Source of the DNA: Endomychus coccineus
Taxonomy: Eukaryota; Arthropoda; Insecta; Coleoptera; Endomychidae
NCBI GenBank assembly: GCA_958510875.1
Contig: OY294068.1
Span: forward strand, 152,618,388 to 152,682,387
Length of the DNA stretch: 64,000 nucleotides
Reading direction: 5' to 3'
Both the position numbers and the translations under genes were made by a program. Positions 47,431 through 56,296 of this stretch are shown piece by piece. How positions within the stretch are numbered: the first letter of the stretch is position 1; each line of letters begins with the position of its first letter. The notes beneath the pieces were generated by a model. It was not told where the DNA came from. It worked only from the letters and a program-made list of their open reading frames with translations, and did not search any database.

Positions 47431-47519
47431 ATACAGTTGACTACCTTTGGGACAGGAAGTGTGACGTCACTTCCGGTCTGTGCTCCGATTATCAGGTCTC
47501 CACTTCCGGTCTGCGCTGG

Positions 47520-47685
47520 CGATGTATGTTATCGGGTAGATATCGTTATCGGCTAGATAGCGTTATCAGTGATTGTGAGTCACCCGGATGGGCATCCAGT
47601 GTGTGTAATTAGTGTTATCAGGTAGATAACGTTATCGGCTAGATAGCGTTATCAGTGATTGTGAGTTACTCGGTTTGTGCTGACG
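47520..47685 (+). repeat. Terminal direct repeats, left end
   Basis: Two copies, about 110 bp apart, of a block containing ATCGGCTAGATAGCGTTATC and AGTGATTGTGAGT. The mirror pair lies at 63825-63990. The position just inside the element end suggests binding sites for a mobilisation protein; that is inference. Confidence 0.65.
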
Positions 47686-47689
47686 ATTG

Positions 47690-48660
47690 ACATTCCGTGT
47701 CTGTAATTATTGTTTGAATGTATATACAGGATGTTTGTAAAGAGTGTGTTATGTTGTATATACAGGTTGTTTCTAAGAGAGGTCCTAGACACGTGGTGTC
47801 ATGGCAGCTATCACGTGATCCTTCGGTGTCATGGCGTCTGTCACGGCGGCTATCAACGAGGTGTCATAGCGTCTGTCACGAGGTGTCATGATATCTGTTG
47901 ACGATTGGCATTCGGTGTTTGTAATTATTGTTGTATATACAGGTTGTTTGTAAGAGAGGTCCTAGACACGTGGTGTCATGGCAGCTATCACGTGTTCCTT
48001 CGGTGTCATGGCGTCTGTCACGGCGGCTATCAACGAGGTGTCATGGCGTCTGTCACGAGGTGTCATGCTATCTGTTGACGATTGGCATTCGGTGTTTGTA
48101 ATTATTGTTTGAATGTATATACAGGATGTTTGTAAAGAGTGTGTTATGTTGTATATACAGGTTGTTTGTAAGAGAGGTCCTAGACACGTGGTGTCATGGC
48201 AGCTATCACGTGTTCCTTCGGTGTCATGGCGTCTGTCACGGCGGCTATCAACGAGGTGTCATGGCGTCTGTCACGAGGTGTCATGCTATCTGTTGACGAT
48301 TGGCATTCGGTGTTTGTAATTATTGTTTGAATGTATATACAGGATGTTTGTAAAGAGTGTGTTATGTTGTATATACAGGTTGTTTGTAAGAGAGGTCCTA
48401 GACACGTGGTGTCATGGCAGCTATCACGTGATCCTTCGGTGTCATGGCGTCTGTCACGGCGGCTATCAACGAGGTGTCATGGCGTCTGTCACGAGGTGTC
48501 ATGCTATCTGCTGACGATTGGCATTCGGTGTTTGTAATTATTGTTTGAATGTATATACAGGGGGTTTGTAAAGAGTATGTTATGTTGTATATACAGGTTG
48601 TTTGTAAGAAAGGTCCTAGACACGTGGTGTCATGGCAGCTATCACGTGAGGTGGTCAACG
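47690..48660 (+). repeat. Subterminal tandem repeats (218 and 177 bp), left arm
   Basis: Units start near 47710, 47928, 48105, 48323 and 48541 (218, 177, 218, 218 bp and a partial). Each contains GTATATACAGG words followed by TGTTTGTAA, CACGTG sites and repeated GTGTCATGGC blocks. The 177-bp unit lacks the first 41 bases. Short open frames run in step with the repeat and change little, but the repeat period explains them. I do not call genes here. Confidence 0.8.
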
Positions 48661-49003
48661 AGGTATCATGGCGGTTGTGAATCGATCATAACGTCTACGA
48701 CGTGTACATCAAATGAAAAAAAATGGTATTCTTTGGTGAGAAAGATTGAAAGGGATCCGAACCCACGTCATATTTATCTGAAAATGTTCTATTATTTTAC
48801 ATGTATACTTACCAGTTCGATCGACCTCTTATCTCTCACCCGCATTTAGTTTTGATTGTATATTTTAGGTTGAAAAAGTCAATAGCGCAGAGTATGAGGG
48901 TGTGTGTGACTGCTTCAACTAAATCGAACTCAGTTCGTGATAATGTCTCCTCGATTATACAACAGTTTTATTCATAGTGTGCTTACCACCGTGTCCGCCG
49001 AAT

Positions 49004-49531
49004 ATGATGGAATTACAATTACCATCCAAAAATTGGATAATCGCTGGAGAATTCATAACTTTCCTGGTGGGGGCCTCGACCGATTGGGCGTATGCTGATA
49101 CTTTCTATTTCGGAGGAGATTTCGATCCACCTCCAGAAGATTGGAAGATAATCGATATGAATATAGAAGGTCAGTTCAAATATAAACATAGAAGAATGGG
49201 AAAAATCATATTGCATCAAATTTCGGGTATCGTTCCGAAACCAGGATCGTATATACTTGATTGTTTTAGAGTGCTACATGATACTGATGATGATTTTTAT
49301 CGGATCGCACTTCTACCGTACCGATGTGACATGCGCAGCATCCGAAGAGATACTTCAAATTCTTACACCTTTAAGATGTTTCAACTGTTTTCTGAGATAG
49401 GAGGGGAGGTCGACTATAGAATAAGTCCACCAAATTTTGTGCTTCGACGTACTCTTTCGAAATTTCGTCAAAGAAATATGTTAATGATCTGCGCATGTGC
49501 AACTAGATATTTGGATAGTTTATCATTCTAG
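49004..49531 (+). CDS. Cluster ORF A, nucleotidyltransferase-like? (left arm)
   Basis: 175 residues from the ATG at 49004. The frame stays open upstream for nine codons without another ATG, so this Met is chosen. No signal peptide or membrane segment. After SKNWIIAGEFITFLVGASTD comes ADTFYFGGDFDPPPEDW, then a mixed alpha/beta region ending RNMLMICACATRYLDSLSF. The pattern aG[ES]Fxxfl.G...(x)AD(x)F resembles the Gly-Ser..Asp-x-Asp start of nucleotidyltransferase-fold proteins with the Ser and second Asp replaced, but this is a weak guess. It is followed only 6 nt later by ORF B on the same strand. Function unknown. Confidence 0.6.
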   Translation: MMELQLPSKNWIIAGEFITFLVGASTDWAYADTFYFGGDFDPPPEDWKIIDMNIEGQFKYKHRRMGKIILHQISGIVPKPGSYILDCFRVLHDTDDDFYRIALLPYRCDMRSIRRDTSNSYTFKMFQLFSEIGGEVDYRISPPNFVLRRTLSKFRQRNMLMICACATRYLDSLSF

Positions 49532-49537
49532 TTTGAA

Positions 49538-50041
49538 ATGTCGTCTATAGTGGTTGATATTCAAAGTTTCCCGATTTCTGCAAACGTATATAAAATCAAG
49601 GAACTCTCTTTGTTGGACTGTGATGAAAGGTTGGAGAAATATTTTCTATTCAAACCACCAAAATCGATGGATCAACTATCTGAGAGGCAAATGAAGAAAA
49701 TATTTCATTGTGAAAAATATCATGGGATTCCATGGACCTCTGGCTATCAGGATTATGATGAATTGTATGAAATTTTAAAGGAAAATATCGATCCGGATGC
49801 TACTGTTTATGTATGTGGGAAGATAAAAGCTAAGTTTCTACGGGGAGCGTTCCAAGAATTGGGGTTAGATCGAGTAGAAGTGGTGAATTCGAAAGGTAAA
49901 TGTCCAAAATTAGAGCGAGGAAATTGTGAATTCATCTGTTTACATCACCCCAATAGTGTGAATCCTATGTGTTCTAGTGCGAATAGTTGGAAGTTATTCG
50001 AATTTCTTACGAAGGAAGATGTTATGTGGCTCTTAAAATAA
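49538..50041 (+). CDS. Cluster ORF B, VDIQ protein, RNase H-fold-like? (left arm)
   Basis: 167 residues. It starts MSSIVVDIQSFPI, then KELSLLDCDERLEKYFLFKPP, a central YHGIPWTSGYQDYDELYEIL, then ATVYVCGKIKAKFLRGAF and a C-terminal Cys/His region (GNCEFICLHHPNSVNPMC) ending SWKLFEFLTKEDVMWLLK. The N-terminal VVDIQ..F...ELSLLD strand pattern is like the first two strands of RNase H-fold DEDD exonucleases, with Gln where a catalytic Glu would be. From memory, small proteins with this DIQxF/YHG/CxHH layout are scattered in arthropod genomes near mobile DNA. The Cys/His residues could bind zinc. Catalysis is doubtful. Starts 6 nt after ORF A. Confidence 0.7.
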   Translation: MSSIVVDIQSFPISANVYKIKELSLLDCDERLEKYFLFKPPKSMDQLSERQMKKIFHCEKYHGIPWTSGYQDYDELYEILKENIDPDATVYVCGKIKAKFLRGAFQELGLDRVEVVNSKGKCPKLERGNCEFICLHHPNSVNPMCSSANSWKLFEFLTKEDVMWLLK

Positions 50042-50069
50042 TAATATAGATATCTACAAATATATCATT

Positions 50070-50303
50070 ATGGATATATCTTTTGAAGAATACACACGCA
50101 GACTTTGCGAATTCGTGGAAAAAGTTCATAAACTAAAAAGAGACTTGAATTTTTACGCAGATAAAATTAAAGTTATAAGACTGCTGAACAAATTAAGTGT
50201 TAAAAGTAGGGATGATGGGAGTGCGGGTGTTGAAAACAAATTTTATGATTCTAACCACAATTCTGAATGGTATTTTATACGCGAACGTTCCCCAACACGT
50301 TGA
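50070..50303 (+). CDS. Cluster ORF C, small helical protein (left arm)
   Basis: 77 residues, starting 28 nt after ORF B. Sequence MDISFEEYTRRLCEFVEKVH, then KRDLNFYADKIKVIRLLNKL, suggests two amphipathic helices, then a polar tail that lies in the region overlapping ORF D. It may be a separate small protein, or the N-terminal part of a longer protein joined to ORF D by an unseen splice or frameshift; the overlap of about 90 nt allows either. No known family. Confidence 0.5.
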   Translation: MDISFEEYTRRLCEFVEKVHKLKRDLNFYADKIKVIRLLNKLSVKSRDDGSAGVENKFYDSNHNSEWYFIRERSPTR

Positions 50304-50703
50304 ACGCATCTATATTTGTCTGAAGGATGTCGGCGGTGGTGGTGGTGGGGAGTGTAACCGTACCGAATGGATTCCGATGAATTTTCAAAAAATCAATGAT
50401 AACCAATTGGAGGTATTCACATTCGACATCTCACAAGACAATCGTACAACCATACATTATAAACTTAAACTCTTATTCTTTGATCGAAGTGAGGGGGATA
50501 TGGCTGAATGGCAAATGATCCGACAATCATCATGTTTACCACATCTCGTACAAAAGACAACTACACTCACATCATCTGCAATAGAAGGAGAAATACCCAA
50601 AATTTTCGCAATTTTGTATGTTATTTTATCTTCTTTATCAGTGTTATTATTGAAAATGTTTGTTAAAAATGTGAAGAAAGCTATTTACCATTTGAATAAA
50701 TAA
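50212..50703 (+). CDS. Cluster ORF D, predicted C-terminal membrane anchor (left arm)
   Basis: 163 residues from the ATG at 50212, overlapping ORF C in another frame. The N-terminal part (VRVLKTNFMILTTILNGILY, then ANVPQHVERIYICLKDV) is beta-rich, followed by a Gly run, NRTEWIPMNF and FDISQDNRTTIHYKLKLLFFD. The C-terminus has a hydrophobic segment (IFAILYVILSSLSVLLLKMF) and then a basic tail KNVKKAIYHLNK, as in a tail-anchored or type I membrane protein with a short cytosolic tail. An AATAAA polyadenylation hexamer overlaps the stop. Function unknown. Intact only in this arm. Confidence 0.6.
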   Translation: MMGVRVLKTNFMILTTILNGILYANVPQHVERIYICLKDVGGGGGGECNRTEWIPMNFQKINDNQLEVFTFDISQDNRTTIHYKLKLLFFDRSEGDMAEWQMIRQSSCLPHLVQKTTTLTSSAIEGEIPKIFAILYVILSSLSVLLLKMFVKNVKKAIYHLNK

Positions 50704-50781
50704 TAATTATTATGTAAAGGAGGTGTTTTATTGAAACAAGCAAAAGATTGATATTAATAATATTTCAGAATAAAATACATA

Positions 50782-51147
50782 TTATTTAGGTAGTATTACA
50801 TTCAGAAACCACTGCTGTAATTTATCCACATGGTGAACTGCACACATGTATTTTCCACCATCATTACGATGATTCAGACAGGTCAAATTGTTCGTTTGCT
50901 CGAATTTCCCCGTTTCACATTGAGTACCATCGAAACTATTTACCTGAACGATGTGTGGGTAAACATCCAATTCTATACACTTCCTTCTCAAAAATTCGGC
51001 TTTTTGCTGTCCTCGGACATAAATATAGTCGACTGCACACAGGAGAATCGATTTAAGAATATTATTTATTTCTTCATAATCCACATTCCCAGATACATAA
51101 TCGAGTCCATGATAAGACTTTTGTAGATACCATACGGATTTTCGCTC
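50782..51147 (-). pseudogene. Convergent ORF E, N-terminally truncated paralogue of ORF B (left arm)
   Basis: The open minus-strand frame runs from just after a stop at 51150 to 50782. It has no ATG before the conserved part; the first residues ERKSVWYLQKSYHGLDYVSG align with the YHGIPWTSG centre of ORF B, followed by DYEEINNIL, DYIYVRGQQKAEFLRRKC, then LTCLNHRNDGGKYMCAVHHV and a Trp-rich end. The ORF B N-terminal VDIQ strand is missing. Either an upstream exon supplies it or this is a decayed duplicate. Faces ORF D tail to tail, 78 nt apart. Confidence 0.6.
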
Positions 51148-51645
51148 CTATGCATTTAGCGATGAATAAGATGTGTGCGGTTTGAATAAGGAATAATGAC
51201 GTTTGAATCCAATTTGTATACACATTTCTTTTGGATGGAATGCATCGTCGAATTATCGAAACGATCGATTTTCATCGTTAACCACGATTATCAATCATTA
51301 TTTAAATCAATCTGCTGTAGGATTGGAATCAAATTCGTGAAAAATTTTAAACAGACTTAGTAGGGAATTTTAAAACAATTTATTTTATATTCTTAAATTT
51401 TTATTAAATACTTACTTTAACAATCAATAATCGACAGATTTACAAAAACAACATTAATCACATTAAAGGCCCATTTGAGAGTTTCGTACACGAGTACAAG
51501 CGATGATATTTCGTCCCCTCCCTTCGAAAAAAAAATAATTTACAAAATTATTAGAACTTTCAATATGAAAGAACTTGAATTTTTCAAAATGTGTATCCAA
51601 GACAAGAAGGAAGGTAAGAAAATTTTCAAGGCAAATCTATTCACA

Positions 51646-52101
51646 GATTGTTTTATCGTACATAATTGAAATCTTTTCAAAAATAATACAAAAAAACCCG
51701 AGTGTTTGAGATACATAGCTATTAGAACGTTCAATAATTTCACTTGGAATCCACAACTGATTTTATATACTTTTATACCACATATCGGAAAATATATATT
51801 TGCGAACAAAGAAACATCGTAATTTCGCTCTTTCCGTTTTCAAATCTCTGTCAAAAATTTGATATAGTGAATAGATTGTTTTATCGTACATAATTGAAAT
51901 CTTTTCAAAAATAATACAAAAAAACCCGAGTGTTTGAGATACATAGCTATTAGAACGTTCAATAATTTCACTTGGAATCCACAACTGATTTTATATACTT
52001 TTATACCACATATCGGAAAATATATATTTGCGAACAAAGAAACATCGTAATTTCGCTCTTTCCGTTTTCAAATCTCTGTCAAAAATTTGATATAGTAGGA
52101 A
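51646..52101. repeat. 228-bp tandem duplication, left arm only
   Basis: 51646-51873 is repeated at 51874-52101 nearly perfectly. The right arm has a single copy (about 60060-60290). Open frames in it are shadows of the duplication. It is the main inner length difference between arms and a marker that the arms are not collapsed copies of one another. Confidence 0.85.
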
Positions 52102-52240
52102 AGAATAGAAGTAGCTCAGAATTAAATTCTATTCACAGGGCAAAATAATTTTGATTGACTGTCATCACCAACAATTTCTAAATATCAATTGTGATTTACT
52201 ATGATCCATAAGGTTATGAATATTTACTTTTTTTAACGAC

Positions 52241-52471
52241 ATGTATATTGGATCTTGGATGCGTAATTCTTATTCCGATTCCAATCTAATCTGCTTCATT
52301 ATATTGATTCCGATTCTTAACAACTTCCACACTAATGAAGTTCTTTGTTTCAATCGAGTTTTGACTTCATTACGGATCACATTTTATGCAATTCTCCGTA
52401 AATGTAATATCTATATAGTTCAAGCAATACATGCAGAAATTAATACATGGAAAAAAAATATGAGCGTATAG
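52241..52471 (+). CDS. Small hydrophobic ORF (left arm)
   Basis: 76 residues, ATG start, with a hydrophobic stretch (LICFIILIPILNNF) near residues 16-29 and an amphipathic end. No family recognised. Identical frame in the right arm, which is expected from arm identity and adds little support. Confidence 0.25.
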   Translation: MYIGSWMRNSYSDSNLICFIILIPILNNFHTNEVLCFNRVLTSLRITFYAILRKCNIYIVQAIHAEINTWKKNMSV

Positions 52472-52674
52472 CAAATTAAATTTAAAAAGGTGAGTTTCTG
52501 CAACTTGATCTGAAATGTCGAACATAACTTACAAAATTGGCAAAAATGCTGTTTTTCTTAAAAAACTATAGCTCGGATCGGAAATAGTTAAAGGAGAAAG
52601 TTGTAGGTATCAGATAGATAATTATCGATATCTTTCATACTTTTCGAGTTATATTGAAAAAACCGTTGACAATC

Positions 52675-52970
52675 GTTATTGGGAGGGTCTTTGAAAACAG
52701 TCATATCACATTGTCATTAGTTACAAAACGTTTTTTCTTGGGAGGGTCCAAATGTTTTTTGGGAGGGTCCAAACGTTCTTTGGGAGGATCCAATCGTTAT
52801 TGGGAGGGTCTTTAAAAACAGCCATATCACATTGTCATTAGTTACAAAACGTTTTTTCTTGGGAGGGTCCAAATGTTTTTTGGGAGGGTCCAAACGTTCT
52901 TTGGGAGGATCCAATCGTTATTGGGAGGGTGTTTGAAAACAGCCATATCACATTGTCATTAGTTAATCAT
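52675..52970 (+). promoter_or_regulatory. G-rich iterons upstream of the zinc-finger gene (left arm)
   Basis: A block of about 122 bp is repeated twice plus a partial third. Each block holds four phased TTGGGAGGGTCC/TTGGGAGGATCC words spaced about 17-21 bp, followed by GCCATATCACATTGTCATTAG. The last copy stops nine bases before the zinc-finger ATG. The phased zinc-finger-sized words directly upstream suggest operator-like binding sites, possibly for the adjacent protein (inference). Confidence 0.6.
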
Positions 52971-52978
52971 CAACCACC

Positions 52979-53299
52979 ATGCACGTTTGCGGGCAATGTC
53001 AAAGGGAATTTTCGAGAGCAAATGCGCTGAGGCGGCACGAGAAAAAACATTTCAAAACACACAGTTTCTCATGCAAGCATTGTGAAGCTACATTTTCTCG
53101 CCGAGACAATTTGAATCGTCATATTATGTTATTCCACAGTCGAGATAAAAGTATAATTTACTGGTCCAACCCAGATGTTCTACTGGACCGGTCAGAAGAA
53201 ATCATACCTCTACAAGGATATATCGAAGAGAAACGTGAAATAATTAATGAATTAAGAAGATTTTGTAATAAATGGTATTTGAATAAAAACTCGAAATGA
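52979..53299 (+). CDS. Two-finger C2H2 zinc-finger protein (left arm)
   Basis: 106 residues, with CCACC just before the ATG, a good eukaryotic start context. Finger 1 is C-G-Q-C at residues 4-7 with ...RRHEKKH (H19, H23); finger 2 is CKHC with NLNRHIMLFH. The linker KTHSFS is of the TGEKP type in position but not sequence. The remaining residues (KSIIYWSNPDVLLDRSEEII, then a helix ending in a basic Asn/Lys tail) match no domain I know. Probably a nuclear sequence-specific DNA-binding protein; the iterons immediately upstream are candidate targets. Such small zinc-finger genes also occur in arthropod DNA elements and DNA viruses. Confidence 0.8.
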   Translation: MHVCGQCQREFSRANALRRHEKKHFKTHSFSCKHCEATFSRRDNLNRHIMLFHSRDKSIIYWSNPDVLLDRSEEIIPLQGYIEEKREIINELRRFCNKWYLNKNSK

Positions 53300-53376
53300 T
53301 TGATCGTTTTCCACTATTTTTTTACATTATTTAAGTCAATGAAGGTGTAGGATCGAATTTCATCTTCAGAATATCG

Positions 53377-53631
53377 ATGATTCTCAGAGAGATTATTGGT
53401 GTGAAAGTTTGCGCGATTGCGATTTTGTTATGTTGGTTCGACGCAATTTTGCGAACGATGATTCAGAGAGATTGTTGGTGTGAAGGTTCGCCATCGAATA
53501 TCATTACCCCTCATGGGGATTTTTCATGCATTGCAGACATTTCAAACTCTTCTAAAACTCGGAAAAACTATCTTCAGACGCCCGCCGCTAAGCCCGCTAT
53601 CTTTGTAGAACATTTAGTTGCAACTGATTGA
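53377..53631 (+). CDS. Small Cys-containing ORF, possible secretory leader (left arm)
   Basis: 84 residues. An N-terminal hydrophobic segment VCAIAILLCWFDAIL follows REIIGVK and could act as a signal or membrane anchor. The rest has scattered Cys. The DNA contains an internal direct repeat (GATTCTCAGAGAGATTATTGG and GATTCAGAGAGATTGTTGG), which may explain the frame by chance. No family recognised. Confidence 0.3.
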   Translation: MILREIIGVKVCAIAILLCWFDAILRTMIQRDCWCEGSPSNIITPHGDFSCIADISNSSKTRKNYLQTPAAKPAIFVEHLVATD

Positions 53632-53658
53632 TTTTTCTCGATTTAGTTGGAGCTTCAC

Positions 53659-53910
53659 CTACAAATATTCATTTACCTTCGCGCAGATTGTTCCTGATAT
53701 GAAGCATTTCACAACATAACATTTGCAATGTTGATGGAGATATATTTTAGTTATATGTCTGATGAAACACCATGAAATGGGGGGGGGGGAATGGTTCGAT
53801 TGCATGTTTTTCGATGGGAATTGTTCTATAGTTTCCATTGCTTTCAGACACACGTTTTCCACATCATGCACTGCAGTTAGAACGAAATTGTTGTATACTG
53901 GATACATCAT
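53659..53910 (-). CDS. Small ORF across a poly-C tract (left arm)
   Basis: 84 residues starting MMYPVYNNFVLTAVHDVENV, then a run encoded by 11 consecutive C, then a His/Cys-rich end. In the right arm the tract is 10 C, which shifts the frame, so the same ORF is not continuous there (58252-58502). Function unknown; possibly not coding. Confidence 0.25.
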   Translation of the reverse strand: MMYPVYNNFVLTAVHDVENVCLKAMETIEQFPSKNMQSNHSPPPISWCFIRHITKIYLHQHCKCYVVKCFISGTICAKVNEYL

Positions 53911-54738
53911 TACAACTGATTGTTTAATTCATTTGAAACCACACTGACCCTTCAATAGTTATTCATCCACGCTCAAATCATACAACATTGTATTTCCCGC
54001 TCAAACTGAATTGTTCGTAGAGCGCTTCTTCAAACGTTCTAATAATGCGATAGCGACTTTTTCATAGAATTGCAATGACTGATTTTATGTTTTTCCATTA
54101 ACTTGTGATTAAAGTGCTTATTGAAGAATTATTTCCCACGATCGCCTTGCAGATTCCTAAGTTTACGATGTTCTTCCAGGAATATCAGACTAACCGCTTT
54201 TCGAACCTCAAAACAAGTAAACTTGAAAATGTAACATATAATTCTATTATATCAATATTTCCACATCCAACTCTGAATACAACTACCTTATTCATTGTTA
54301 TTTTAGACTGAAATGTTTGTAGTGGTTAGAATTTCTCCAAAATGAACTAGAATTTTGCGAAGAGGAAATTGATTAAAATTTTGAATATCTCGGTTCACAC
54401 TATCCATTTCGCTTAACATACTTTTATAAAATATGGAATGAATTATTATCGAAACGATTTCATCGTTTTCCACGATTGTTAATGATTATCCAAATCAAAA
54501 CTCTCTAAACTAATGAAAAATTCACCAAATTTTAACTTGAGGATATCGATGAAATAATATTCATAATAATAATCTGCAGAATAATTAGAGCGATTCCTCT
54601 TAAACCCGCTAGTCTATTATTGCGTTATAAAATATGATGATTTGAATCAATCATTGTTCTAATTATTTATCAAACTATTATGCGATATAATAGAAGACAA
54701 ACTCAGTTTCCCTTCAGCTAGATATCATTCATTCACAA

Positions 54739-55200
54739 TACAATTTCTCTAATATTGTAGAAACTTTGATAATGATTCAAATGTTCACATGTTATATAAA
54801 AATCGAATGAATAGTTTAAAATATCTGAATATTTGAAATATCGATGATCCAGATATCATATTCGATTGAGTATACTGATGTTGTAGCTATATAGCCTTCT
54901 ATTAATAAGCCAATGAACTAGTTGAATGTCAATGTCAATGTTAGTGTATCTGCATCATCACATTCTGTTCATACTGATATGAGAACGCAAACGCGTGTGA
55001 GTGTAACAATGAGTGAATCATTTGTAGTACATACAATCTGTTAATTCAAGTTTTTGGATGATATGACTGATGATTTGAATTCCACAGTCATTTGATCTGA
55101 TTTATTAATAAAACAGTGCTTTCTATACGCAAAATACACATTAAAATTAATAATTTTATTTCAGACTAATAATAATAATACATTTTATAAACTTATATAG
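54739..55200. other. Loop DNA downstream of the spliced gene
   Basis: Unique AT-rich sequence. On the minus strand an AATAAA hexamer at about 55156-55161 lies some 70 nt past the stop of the spliced gene and is its likely polyadenylation signal. No other gene seen. Confidence 0.5.
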
Positions 55201-55227
55201 ATATAAAAAAAGAAGGAAGTACCCTGT

Positions 55228-56296
55228 TCACCTCCATTTAAAGGTATAGGATCCACCAGTTTTAGATTGAATTTTCCTCAACTGCAAAAGAATGAAAAAT
55301 ATATTAGTATAATCAATATAAGAACTGAAAATGTGCATACCTCCACAATCAAAACTGATAAATCCTCACCCGTGCCATATATAGACAGCTCATCAATATC
55401 TTCTTTCGGTGGTGATAGTGTTGTTGAGGGTGGTAGTGGATGTAGATTCGATCTAGAGGATGATGGAGGTGGTGTTGATTGATCTCTGTAAACAGTAAAA
55501 TGATGTTCCAGGAATTCCTATAGTAATCAAAATTAAATAACTAACCTTATTTGATCATCATCATCAATTATGATGGAGGTGATAGGAGTAAGTGGGAACT
55601 GCCTTTTTTGTTTCTTCCTATTGATATTGGATGAGGGACTTGTTGATCTCTTTCTACATCCACTAAAATTGCGTTGAAGAATTAAAAGAAGAATATCGAA
55701 TACAACAGAATGAAACTTACTTTTCATTTTTAATCCTTGTTGATGATTGCATCCTGCCAACACTGTTATTATTGTCAGCTCTATAAGAAATTTATTATTA
55801 GTTTTAACAATGTATGATTATATTTTTCTTAATGAACTTACACATTAGGTAATTCATTGATTAAAACCTCTTCTAAGTGACATTTCCCTGCATTATAACA
55901 AGCAGTTGTATGTACTTCATTGATAATAATCTCTCTCCCGTCGTTCAGGGTACACCTCTCTATTTCCCCATCGTTCATCGTTAATTTACTGTCAACAAAT
56001 TATAATTAAAAATCTTTAGAATGATGTAAAGAATAGAGAACATACCCTCTAATCGAATTATCTTCATTCAAAACTACTAATGTGCTATGAGTCCCTACAG
56101 GGTCATCATTATATTTTGAAATAGTCCCATCATTCTTTCTCATATATACAATAAAACCACTGAAAAATTAGTAAAAAGATATGAAATTTTATTAATAGAT
56201 ATTTCTTAATGAAACTTACTTTTCAGATAAATATGCAGGTGGATCAACCGGTGGTGTATATCTATTTGTTAGTTGTTCCATCAAATCATACATCAT
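55228..56296 (-). CDS. Spliced loop gene, 237-residue putative nuclear protein
   Basis: Seven coding exons on the minus strand: 56296-56220, 56159-56046, 55988-55842, 55780-55721, 55662-55546, 55485-55341 and 55281-55228. All six introns are 57-61 nt with GT..AG ends, and the donors are GTAAGT-, GTATG- or GTTAGT-like. The joined exons total 714 nt, one open frame ending in TGA, with codons split correctly at every phase-1 or phase-2 junction. The N-terminal half (MMYDLMEQLTNRYTPPVDPP, then GFIVYMRKNDGTISKY) is mixed. A basic cluster (KRSTSPSSNINRKKQKR) looks like a bipartite nuclear signal, followed by an acidic DDDD patch and a Pro/Ser-rich stretch. No known domain. Sits alone in the palindrome loop. 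I cannot assign a function. Confidence 0.8.

Larger units (their letters stand above)
47455..54738 (+). repeat. Left arm of the giant palindrome
   Basis: Order from the outer end: terminal TTATCGGCTAGATA repeats (47525-47680), 218/177-bp subterminal repeats (47690-48650), four-ORF cluster (49004-50703), convergent ORF (51147-50782), a 228-bp tandem duplication (51646-52101), G-rich iterons (52675-52970), zinc-finger gene (52979-53299), small ORFs, then noncoding DNA to the loop. All four cluster ORFs are open in this arm. Confidence 0.9.

Noticed and set aside
47690..48660. CRISPR-like array
   Set aside because: Units are 177-218 bp with no short-repeat/spacer alternation, and the genome is eukaryotic.
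47710..48849. Repeated 63-102-codon frames beginning MFECIYRMFVKS as a gene family
   Set aside because: They follow the 218-bp tandem repeat exactly and read its noncoding words. No independent coding evidence.
51475..51669. 64-codon plus-strand ORF in the left arm
   Set aside because: No ATG start, the frame is not kept in the right arm, and it runs into the duplicated noncoding block.
52717..52914. Proline/lysine repeat protein (PPKERLDPPKKHL) on the minus strand
   Set aside because: It is a direct translation of the G-rich iterons and the start is inside the repeat; iterons explain it.
54105..54311. 68-codon ORF present in both arms
   Set aside because: It needs a GTG start, and presence in both arms only reflects arm identity.
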